Program-made: the position numbers and the translations under genes
The notes under the pieces: model-generated
What the model was told of the DNA's origin: nothing
What the model saw: only the letters and a program-made list of their open reading frames with translations
Database searches by the model: none
Assembly (NCBI GenBank): GCA_946887155.1
Contig: CAMPKM010000132.1
Coordinates: forward strand, 1 to 7,417
Direction of reading: 5' to 3'
Length of the DNA: 7,417 nucleotides
DNA from: an uncultured Gemmatimonadota bacterium
GTDB taxonomy: Bacteria > Gemmatimonadota > Gemmatimonadetes > Gemmatimonadales > Gemmatimonadaceae
In this document: piece by piece, positions 1-5,172 of the stretch
How the letters are laid out: the number at the start of each line of letters is the position of its first letter
How positions within the stretch are numbered: position 1 is the stretch's first letter

Positions 1-68
1 GTCTGACCCCAAACTGCCCCAAAACGGGGTCAGACGCCATTCGTGGGAAATGGCGTCTGACCCCGTTT
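1..68. repeat. REP-like palindromic repeat element
   Basis: The 10-mer GTCTGACCCC occurs at 1-10 and 55-64, and its reverse complement GGGGTCAGAC at 26-35. The last two lie in the arms of a perfect 20-bp inverted repeat (22-41 and 49-68) with a 7-nt loop. The copy at 1-10 can instead pair with 26-35, so two mutually exclusive hairpins are possible. The element may continue beyond the window's left edge. From memory, GGGGTCAGAC-type palindromes are scattered in many bacterial genomes as REP-like elements mobilised in trans by RAYT transposases (Y1_Tnp family). No such transposase is in this window, so assignment to that class is inference; the palindrome itself is directly visible. Confidence 0.75.
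22..68 (-). terminator. Candidate terminator hairpin after the permease gene
   Basis: In the permease transcript this 20-bp perfect stem with a 7-nt loop begins 2 nt after the TGA stop. The stem starts with AAAC and ends with GTTT, followed by one more T, so the U-tract is only four bases and partly inside the stem. That is weak for a classical intrinsic terminator, although the hairpin is very stable. It could also protect the mRNA 3' end from exonucleases, a known role of REP hairpins. The same DNA is described as a palindromic repeat, so termination may be a secondary use. Confidence 0.45.
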
Positions 69-69
69 C

Positions 70-2532
70 TCAGGCTTCGGCGCGGAGGGCTTCGGTGGGA
101 TCGATACGCAGCGCGCGTCGCAGCGGCACGTAACACGCCGTGACCCCGGCGATGAGCATGATACCATCGGCGGCCAGAAGGATCAGCACATCACGGATCG
201 ATCCCATCCCGCCGATCCAGATGACCAGCGCGCTGCCGGCGACCAGGCCCGCGCTCACCTGCAGGAAGGCGCGCCCGAAGATACCGGCGATGATCCGCCC
301 CGGATGCGCGCCTAACGCTGCGCGGATGCCGATCTCGCGGGTCCGGCGCGCGACGATGAACGACATCAGCGCGTGAATGCCCGACGCCGAAAGCATCAGC
401 ACGATGAACGACACCAGCCAGGCGACCGTCGTGAGCGCCCAGTTCGTTTGCGCCTCACCACCGCCGGCGTTCGCCAGCGGCCGGACCTGCATCAGCCTGA
501 TGCTCGGATCCACCTCGGCGGCCACCGCACGCAGTCGCTCGGCGAACACCTCCGGATCGCGCACGCGCACAGCAAGGCTGCCGGCGCGGCCCGCCGGTGC
601 CGGAAGACTCGGCAGGTACATCGCCGACTGTTCCTCGGGCCGAGGTAACTGCCAGCCGAAATCCCGCACCATGCCGATCACCTCGTACCAGGTCTCGCCG
701 CCAACGCTGCTGACCTCACCTTCCACGATGCGCACGCGTTGACCAACGGGATTCCGGCCGCCGAACACGTTGCGCGCGAACGACTGGTTCACGACCATCA
801 CGCGGCCAACGTCGAAATCGAGCGGGCTGAAATCACGCCCCGCAATCACCGACGTTCCGTATGCGCCAAAGAACCCGCGGGAGACGTGAACCAGTGTACT
901 CGTTCGCAGTCCCGTCGCCGGCGCGCCGTTCGTGGTGTCGACCTCGATGCCGTACTTGAACTGGTCCTCGACCGGGAGCCGGTCAGAGAAGGCAACATGT
1001 TCAACGCCCGGCTCCGCGAGCAACCGTTGCTCCAACTCCTCGAAGCGCTGGCGCGAACGGGAACGGAAGGTCGCGGAATCAGTGACATAGTCCTCGCGGT
1101 CCACGCCGATCGACGCCGTCAGGTACCGTTCCGCACCAATACCTTCGGCCCGCTGGTTGAAGCGATTCGACTCGTACACGCCACCGGCGGCCATGGGGAG
1201 GAAGGCTACCGTGATCGCCACCTGCAGGACGATCACCGTGGTCCAGAAGGCTCCGAACTTGAGACCCGAGCCGGCTGCGTGCGTGCGGAGCGCGTCCTGC
1301 AAATTCGTCTTCGTCACTCGCAGCGCCGGCAGGACGCCGACGATGGCCGCGCCGAACACGGTCAGCACCGCCGCGTACAACACCGTCCGCAACGACAGGT
1401 GGTCGTTGATCCAGAAAGGCAACGTGTCGCCGGTCACCAGGCTCATTCCGAAGCCTAACGAAACGCGGGCGATCAGGAGTCCGAGGATCGCCGCCCCACC
1501 GGTCAGCACGAGCGCTTCGATGAACAACTGGGTGACGATGCGGCCACGGCTCGCCCCGAGCGCGTTCCGCACCGAGATCTCCCAGCTCCGGGTGGCGGTC
1601 CGGGCAAACACGAGCGTAGCGACGTTCGTACACATGATGGCCAGCAGCATCAGGAAGATGCCGTTGACGGCATAGAGCAGGTTCCGGATCATCATCGCCT
1701 CGCCGCCGGCGGTGAGCGGCTTCTGGTACGCGGTGACACGCGGACTCAGGTTGCGGTGCGTTTCGGGGCTCGCCGCGGCCAGACGCGAGCCGATGACGGT
1801 GAGTTCGGACTGCGCTTCCTGCATGGATGCGCCGGGAACCAGCCGGCCGAAGACCAGAGCCGGTGGTCCCGTTCGCGGAGCGAGCAGGGAACCGTCGACG
1901 CGCAAAGGCGTCCAGATCCGCTGGTTCACCGGGAACCCGAAACCCTCCGGCATCACGCCGACTACGGTGGCCGTGAGGGTCCCGAGTTTCACCGACTTGC
2001 CGAGGACGTCAGGGTCGCTCGCGAAGCGCGTGCTCCATAACGAGTGGCCGATGACGACCACCGGTTCCGCCGACGGCAGTTCATCCTGCGCCGTCAGCGT
2101 GCGACCGAGCAGAGGCGGCGTTCCCATGATGGCGAAGGCGCTGGCGCTGATCTCAGCTCCGCTGACCGGCTCGACGCGCTGGTCCTCCGTCTGGACGTTG
2201 CGCGTGAAGAGGACCGCGGCACCCATGTGCTCGATCGTTTTCGCCTGTCCGCGCCAGGTGGCGAAGTCGTTCAGCGCGCGGGCATCGACGTCGACCCTCT
2301 CAGCGTCCCAGTTACGGATCGAGATGACCCGATTTGCGTCACGGATCGGCAGCTTCGGGTGCTGCCATTTGTTGACCGCCTCGAAATAGAGGGATCCCAG
2401 CGCAATGGCGACCGCGATCGCCACCGTTCCGACCGTGGTGAGTACCGGGAATCGCGCGAGCATGCGAAGCCCGACCTTGAAGTCCAACCAGGAGAACCGG
2501 AGCTGACGGGTTCGAGCGGCGCGCTTGTTCAT
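70..2532 (-). CDS. ADOP-type orphan ABC transporter permease (FtsX/MacB family)
   Basis: This 820-residue inner-membrane protein has the duplicated layout of the ADOP family (acidobacterial duplicated orphan permease). A first membrane segment lies at about 30-50, a MacB-like periplasmic domain at about 60-270, three segments with FtsX-type loops at about 286-310, 336-358 and 382-403, and a further segment at 430-452. A second periplasmic domain covers about 455-695, and a last FtsX block has segments near 700-728, 750-775 and 781-802. Family motifs are visible after the first segment of each block: WEISVRNALGAS (317-328) and REIGIRAALGA (732-742). The C-terminus RIDPTEALRAE is also typical. 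There is no nucleotide-binding domain and no ATPase gene nearby; MacB-like relatives transmit force across the membrane using a separate ATPase. The substrate is unknown. The ATG start gives a basic leader before the first membrane segment but has no clear Shine-Dalgarno. The gene appears intact and is transcribed alone within this window. Confidence 0.9.
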   Translation of the reverse strand: MNKRAARTRQLRFSWLDFKVGLRMLARFPVLTTVGTVAIAVAIALGSLYFEAVNKWQHPKLPIRDANRVISIRNWDAERVDVDARALNDFATWRGQAKTIEHMGAAVLFTRNVQTEDQRVEPVSGAEISASAFAIMGTPPLLGRTLTAQDELPSAEPVVVIGHSLWSTRFASDPDVLGKSVKLGTLTATVVGVMPEGFGFPVNQRIWTPLRVDGSLLAPRTGPPALVFGRLVPGASMQEAQSELTVIGSRLAAASPETHRNLSPRVTAYQKPLTAGGEAMMIRNLLYAVNGIFLMLLAIMCTNVATLVFARTATRSWEISVRNALGASRGRIVTQLFIEALVLTGGAAILGLLIARVSLGFGMSLVTGDTLPFWINDHLSLRTVLYAAVLTVFGAAIVGVLPALRVTKTNLQDALRTHAAGSGLKFGAFWTTVIVLQVAITVAFLPMAAGGVYESNRFNQRAEGIGAERYLTASIGVDREDYVTDSATFRSRSRQRFEELEQRLLAEPGVEHVAFSDRLPVEDQFKYGIEVDTTNGAPATGLRTSTLVHVSRGFFGAYGTSVIAGRDFSPLDFDVGRVMVVNQSFARNVFGGRNPVGQRVRIVEGEVSSVGGETWYEVIGMVRDFGWQLPRPEEQSAMYLPSLPAPAGRAGSLAVRVRDPEVFAERLRAVAAEVDPSIRLMQVRPLANAGGGEAQTNWALTTVAWLVSFIVLMLSASGIHALMSFIVARRTREIGIRAALGAHPGRIIAGIFGRAFLQVSAGLVAGSALVIWIGGMGSIRDVLILLAADGIMLIAGVTACYVPLRRALRIDPTEALRAEA

Positions 2533-2572
2533 GTCGGGGAGAAGGTAGAAGTCTCATGACAACATAGGACAA

Positions 2573-2593
2573 GTACTTTATAATGCAAAGTAC
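2573..2593. promoter_or_regulatory. Inverted-repeat operator over the permease promoter (PadR-like candidate)
   Basis: GTACTTT (2573-2579) and AAAGTAC (2587-2593) form a perfect 7-bp inverted repeat separated by 7 nt. It covers the predicted -10 box of the permease promoter, so a bound dimer would block RNA polymerase. ADOP-type permease genes are often linked to PadR-family repressors, whose operators are AT-rich dyads. Assigning this site to PadR is inference, and no regulator gene is present in the window. Confidence 0.6.
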
Positions 2594-2605
2594 GTGCCTG
2601 GCCAA
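2577..2605 (-). promoter_or_regulatory. Predicted sigma70-like promoter of the permease gene
   Basis: Read on the minus strand, a -35 box TTGGCC (2600-2605) is followed by a 17-nt spacer and a -10 box TATAAA (2577-2582), which matches five of six positions of TATAAT. Transcription would begin near 2570, giving a leader of about 38 nt before the ATG at 2532. The -35 match is only partial. The good -10, ideal spacing and overlapping inverted repeat make this the best promoter candidate in the window. Confidence 0.55.
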
Positions 2606-2607
2606 GG

Positions 2608-2652
2608 GGGACGGACCTTAAATGGACCCGGGACGGACCCCGGTCTGTGCCC
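2608..2652. repeat. GGGACGGACC repeats with imperfect hairpin (REP-like)
   Basis: GGGACGGACC occurs twice in direct orientation at 2608-2617 and 2630-2639, with a further GGACC at 2624-2628. The second copy can fold with the following GTCTGTGCCC (2643-2652) into a stem with a CCCG loop, one G-T wobble and one bulged base. The tract lies in the divergent intergenic region just upstream of the permease -35 box. Its style resembles dispersed GGGGACGGACC-type palindromes known to me from other genomes, but I cannot test copy number here. Confidence 0.5.
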
Positions 2653-2715
2653 GATCGCCCCCCTGCATATCGAATTGGACCCGACGCAGGTTTCGAGCAC
2701 AACCATAAATCTCTC

Positions 2716-3162
2716 ATGGCCGGCCGCGTCGAAGGTCTCTGGAGCAAACGCGCACATCGCGGACGAATGGACCAGCTGCGCGAAGCAACACTCGTCGCCG
2801 GCAAAGGGATGGCCGGGAGCGTGGACCGCAGCCGGCGGCGACAGGTGACGTTGCTCGCCCGGGAAGCGTGGAACGAAGCGGTTTCCACGATCGCCGAGGA
2901 TCCCGGTCCGGCCGCACGCCGCGCCAACATTCTCATCAGCGGAATTGAGCTGCCCTACATGCGCGGACGCATTCTCCGCATCGGTGCATGCAGGCTGGCA
3001 ATTGGAGGAGAACTCACGCCCTGCGAGCGCATGGATGAGGCATCGCCGGGGTTACGCCAGGCACTTCAGGAGAATTGGCGAGGAGGCGTATTCGCGCAGG
3101 TGCTCGATGGCGGCACCATCCGCATCGGCGATTCCGTGGAGTGGGAGACGAGTTCCAGTTAA
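2716..3162 (+). CDS. Stand-alone MOSC-domain protein
   Basis: The 148-residue product is almost entirely a MOSC domain (molybdenum cofactor sulfurase C-terminal fold). Visible hallmarks are the opening RVEGLWSKRAHRG, the RRQVTLLAREAW segment (41-52), ARRANILISGIEL (68-79), RGRILRIGACRL (83-94) and GELTPCERMDE (98-108) with Cys103, the cysteine conserved in MOSC proteins. Members bind or transfer sulfur or molybdopterin-linked groups (MOCOS C-terminus, mARC, YiiM-like proteins). Single-domain members like this mostly have no assigned substrate. It is probably cytoplasmic, with no signal peptide or membrane segment. I chose the ATG at 2716 because the domain begins three residues later; the GTG at 2647 would add a tail encoded by repeat DNA. 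No Shine-Dalgarno precedes this ATG, and CATAAA at 2704-2709 sits where a -10 box would be if the mRNA were leaderless. It is the first gene of a likely three-gene operon. Confidence 0.85.
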   Translation: MAGRVEGLWSKRAHRGRMDQLREATLVAGKGMAGSVDRSRRRQVTLLAREAWNEAVSTIAEDPGPAARRANILISGIELPYMRGRILRIGACRLAIGGELTPCERMDEASPGLRQALQENWRGGVFAQVLDGGTIRIGDSVEWETSSS

Positions 3163-3177
3163 GCCGGAGCATTCTGC

Positions 3178-4143
3178 ATGCCCTTCACGCCTCAATCGAT
3201 CCACTGGCCCGGCAAACGTGCGATCCTGCTCGTCCACGGCATCGGAAACGCGAGCGTTGGTCAGGCCGGCTCCTTTCCGCTCGATGCCCTGAAGCGTGTC
3301 CTCGGCGACGCCGAACCCGAGGTTGCGATCTACACGGTCAATTACGACTTCATCAACGACTGGGTCGAACAGAAGATCAACTTCGCCGCAGGTCTGAATG
3401 CACTGAAATCGGTGGTGAAGCTGAAACTCGGTAACGATACCATCGACGCCGCCATCGCCGAATCGGTGGGCGACATCATCTGGCCGGTGCTCAGCCCGGA
3501 TCTCAGGCTCGCCGTGCGCGACGCGCTCATCGCCCAGCTCGATCAGATCCACACCGACCGTGTCGAATCATGCTTCCTCAACGGCGACGAGGAGCCACTC
3601 GACTACCAGGTATCCATCGTCGCACACAGCCTCGGGTGTTTTCACACCTACGAGGTGCTTCACGCGATTGCGGAGGAGCCGGCCCACAATCTCAGGCCGG
3701 CCAGCGATCTGATGACCTTCGACTCGGTGACGTTGATGGCATCGCCGGTCCAGTTGATTCGCACGATCGCCGGCGCGATCGGCGCCGCGGTGCCGGACCT
3801 CGGTACTCTCGCGACGATCGCCAGGCCGCTGGCCATTCCTGCCGAGAAGAAGGGAACGAAGCTGGTGCGGTGCACGCGCGACTTCATCTCCATCACCGGT
3901 TCACACGATCCGGTCGGCGGTCACGTTCTCGGCCAGAGACTCGATTGGGCGTACATGGACATTCCGGGCCAGCACAGCACGATCGTGTCGCAGCTGGCGC
4001 TGAACATCGACACGCGAAACACCACCGCGCTCTCGTTGGCACACGCGGTCACCGCAGGTGGCGTGCAATTGAAGGACCCGCACGCCTGGGGTGGATACTT
4101 CGACAGTCAGGCAAAGCAGATGCGTGGAGTCTTGCTGACATGA
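3178..4143 (+). CDS. Alpha/beta-hydrolase (lipase/esterase-like)
   Basis: This 321-residue protein carries alpha/beta-hydrolase signatures. A first core strand AILLVHGIGN (15-24) contains an HGIG oxyanion-loop motif, and the nucleophile elbow VSIVAHSLGC (145-154) has Ser151 in an A-H-S-L-G context. Asp244 in GSHDPVGG (241-248) and His266 in PGQHSTIV (263-270) are the most likely remaining triad members. Alanine at the first position of the elbow in place of the usual glycine occurs in some lipases. There is no signal peptide, so it is probably cytoplasmic, unlike the exported product of the next gene. The substrate is unknown: an ester or lipid is plausible, but peptidase or thioesterase activity cannot be excluded. 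The start is well supported by GGAG at 3166-3169, 8 nt before the ATG. It begins 15 nt after the MOSC gene, and its TGA overlaps the next ATG, implying translational coupling. Confidence 0.82.
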   Translation: MPFTPQSIHWPGKRAILLVHGIGNASVGQAGSFPLDALKRVLGDAEPEVAIYTVNYDFINDWVEQKINFAAGLNALKSVVKLKLGNDTIDAAIAESVGDIIWPVLSPDLRLAVRDALIAQLDQIHTDRVESCFLNGDEEPLDYQVSIVAHSLGCFHTYEVLHAIAEEPAHNLRPASDLMTFDSVTLMASPVQLIRTIAGAIGAAVPDLGTLATIARPLAIPAEKKGTKLVRCTRDFISITGSHDPVGGHVLGQRLDWAYMDIPGQHSTIVSQLALNIDTRNTTALSLAHAVTAGGVQLKDPHAWGGYFDSQAKQMRGVLLT

Positions 4144-5111
4144 AAACCGCAACCGCAGTGATCGCAGCGATTGTGCTGTCCGTGAGTGCGGCCACACTCC
4201 AGGCCCAGCCTGGAACCGCGACACTGGATGCGTCCCTCACACGGCGCGCAGACTCGCTCACCGTAGGTGACTACTGCGCGCTTGCCCAGCGCATAGTGGC
4301 GGATGCGTCGGTACTCACCGCACTTGCGGACGACAGCGCCAGCGCACGCACCAACGCAGCGGTGATCTGCAATCCGCTGCTGTCTGCCTTTACACTGCTG
4401 GCCCTAAACGGGAGAACGCATGCGCCGCTTCGCGCCATCGCTCGCATGGGCAACTCTGTGGATCGCGAGACACACCAGGCAATTCTTGCGGCAATGGAGG
4501 ACTTCCGCGCCGCCACGCGCCAGCCCGATCTACGTCCGGTCGTGAGCGCCACGCTCGGCGATGCCAACGGTGAGTTCGTTCGTGTCGCCGAAACGGCGCA
4601 CAGTCTCGAGGTGCTTACGTCTCGCGACAACGCCTTGAGGCGACTCGCGAACTATGAACGCAAACTCGGGCCCTCGTCGGCGCGCCTGAATTTTCCCGAG
4701 GTGCTGCTCAATTATGCTGCGCAGCGCTGGATCCCGGGCTTCAGGCCGACGCCGACCAGTGGCCCAAGTCCGTGGGAAGTGATTGCGTCGTACTCGCCGG
4801 GGTACGTGACTTTCGCGGATGGCGAGTCGGGCGTGCTGCCCGTTTCAGCGTCGGAGTTCGGCCTGCGGTTTTACCTGTTCGGGGACAGGTTCGGGAGGTC
4901 TGGCGTCAGCGGAGTATTCCTGCCGAGCTACTTCGCGTTTGGCGTACTGACCGCGAGTGACGAAAATGGCGCGCTGGTCTGGCCGTGGCGTGGCCGCGAG
5001 CGTTCCGGCGTCTTTGTGAGCTGGGGGGCGATCAAGATTGGCTACATCGATCGCGAGCGTGGCACGTGGTTATTCAGCAGGCAGTTTCAGGCGATGCCAT
5101 TTGTGTTCTGA
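4140..5111 (+). CDS. Exported envelope protein of unknown family
   Basis: I do not recognise this 323-residue protein. It starts with a clear Sec signal peptide: Lys2, a hydrophobic stretch at about 4-20, and a probable cleavage site after LQA (20-22). The mature N-terminal half (about 25-185) is alanine-rich and probably helical, with two cysteines (46 and 77) that could form a disulfide. The C-terminal part (about 212-323) is rich in aromatic residues and glycine in short beta-like stretches, such as GLRFYLFGDRFG (241-252) and VFVSWGAIKIGYI (291-303), and the protein ends in FVF. A terminal Phe with alternating hydrophobic residues resembles outer-membrane beta-strands, so an outer-membrane or periplasmic location is inferred. 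The ATG lies within ATGA, overlapping the hydrolase stop by 4 bp, with GGAG at 4126-4129 ten nt upstream. The reading frame is open for 190 codons upstream of this ATG, but that part only shadows the hydrolase gene. Confidence 0.75.
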   Translation: MKTATAVIAAIVLSVSAATLQAQPGTATLDASLTRRADSLTVGDYCALAQRIVADASVLTALADDSASARTNAAVICNPLLSAFTLLALNGRTHAPLRAIARMGNSVDRETHQAILAAMEDFRAATRQPDLRPVVSATLGDANGEFVRVAETAHSLEVLTSRDNALRRLANYERKLGPSSARLNFPEVLLNYAAQRWIPGFRPTPTSGPSPWEVIASYSPGYVTFADGESGVLPVSASEFGLRFYLFGDRFGRSGVSGVFLPSYFAFGVLTASDENGALVWPWRGRERSGVFVSWGAIKIGYIDRERGTWLFSRQFQAMPFVF

Positions 5112-5119
5112 GACTGGTC

Positions 5120-5147
5120 GGGAATAGGGAATCGGGAATCGGGAATC
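5120..5147 (+). repeat. G-rich heptad tandem repeat (possible G-quadruplex)
   Basis: Four 7-nt units follow in tandem: GGGAATA once, then GGGAATC three times. They give four GGG runs separated by 4-nt loops, which satisfies the usual pattern for a two-tier or three-tier intramolecular G-quadruplex on the plus strand. The array sits in the 61-nt gap between two convergent genes, 9 nt after the stop of the exported-protein gene. Similar GGGNATC heptads have been described in Xanthomonas and Nostoc intergenic DNA. No clear hairpin terminator was seen in this gap. Confidence 0.8.
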
Positions 5148-5172
5148 GTGAGGGCGTGAAAACACTCTCGGC

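Noticed and set aside
739..1458. A 239-codon open frame on the plus strand opposite the permease gene
   Set aside because: Its product is Arg- and His-rich and low in complexity, and it lies entirely within the well-supported permease gene.
70..2532. A MacB-type tripartite efflux system
   Set aside because: No ATP-binding domain, periplasmic adaptor or TolC-like gene is present; the duplicated permease without ATPase fits the ADOP family better.
2647..2715. An N-terminal extension of the MOSC protein from the GTG at 2647
   Set aside because: The added 23 residues come partly from the palindromic repeat tract and are not part of the MOSC domain, which starts right after the ATG at 2716.
2529..2936. 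A 135-codon minus-strand open frame in the divergent region
   Set aside because: It runs antisense through the MOSC gene and the repeat tract and has an Arg- and Ser-rich, low-complexity product with no recognised domain.
3570..4139. The 190-codon upstream extension of the exported-protein frame
   Set aside because: It overlaps the hydrolase gene in another frame and is Arg-rich. The ATG at 4140 begins a clear signal peptide and has a Shine-Dalgarno-like GGAG.
5120..5147. A CRISPR-like short repeat array
   Set aside because: The units are 7 nt long with no spacers, and no cas genes are nearby.
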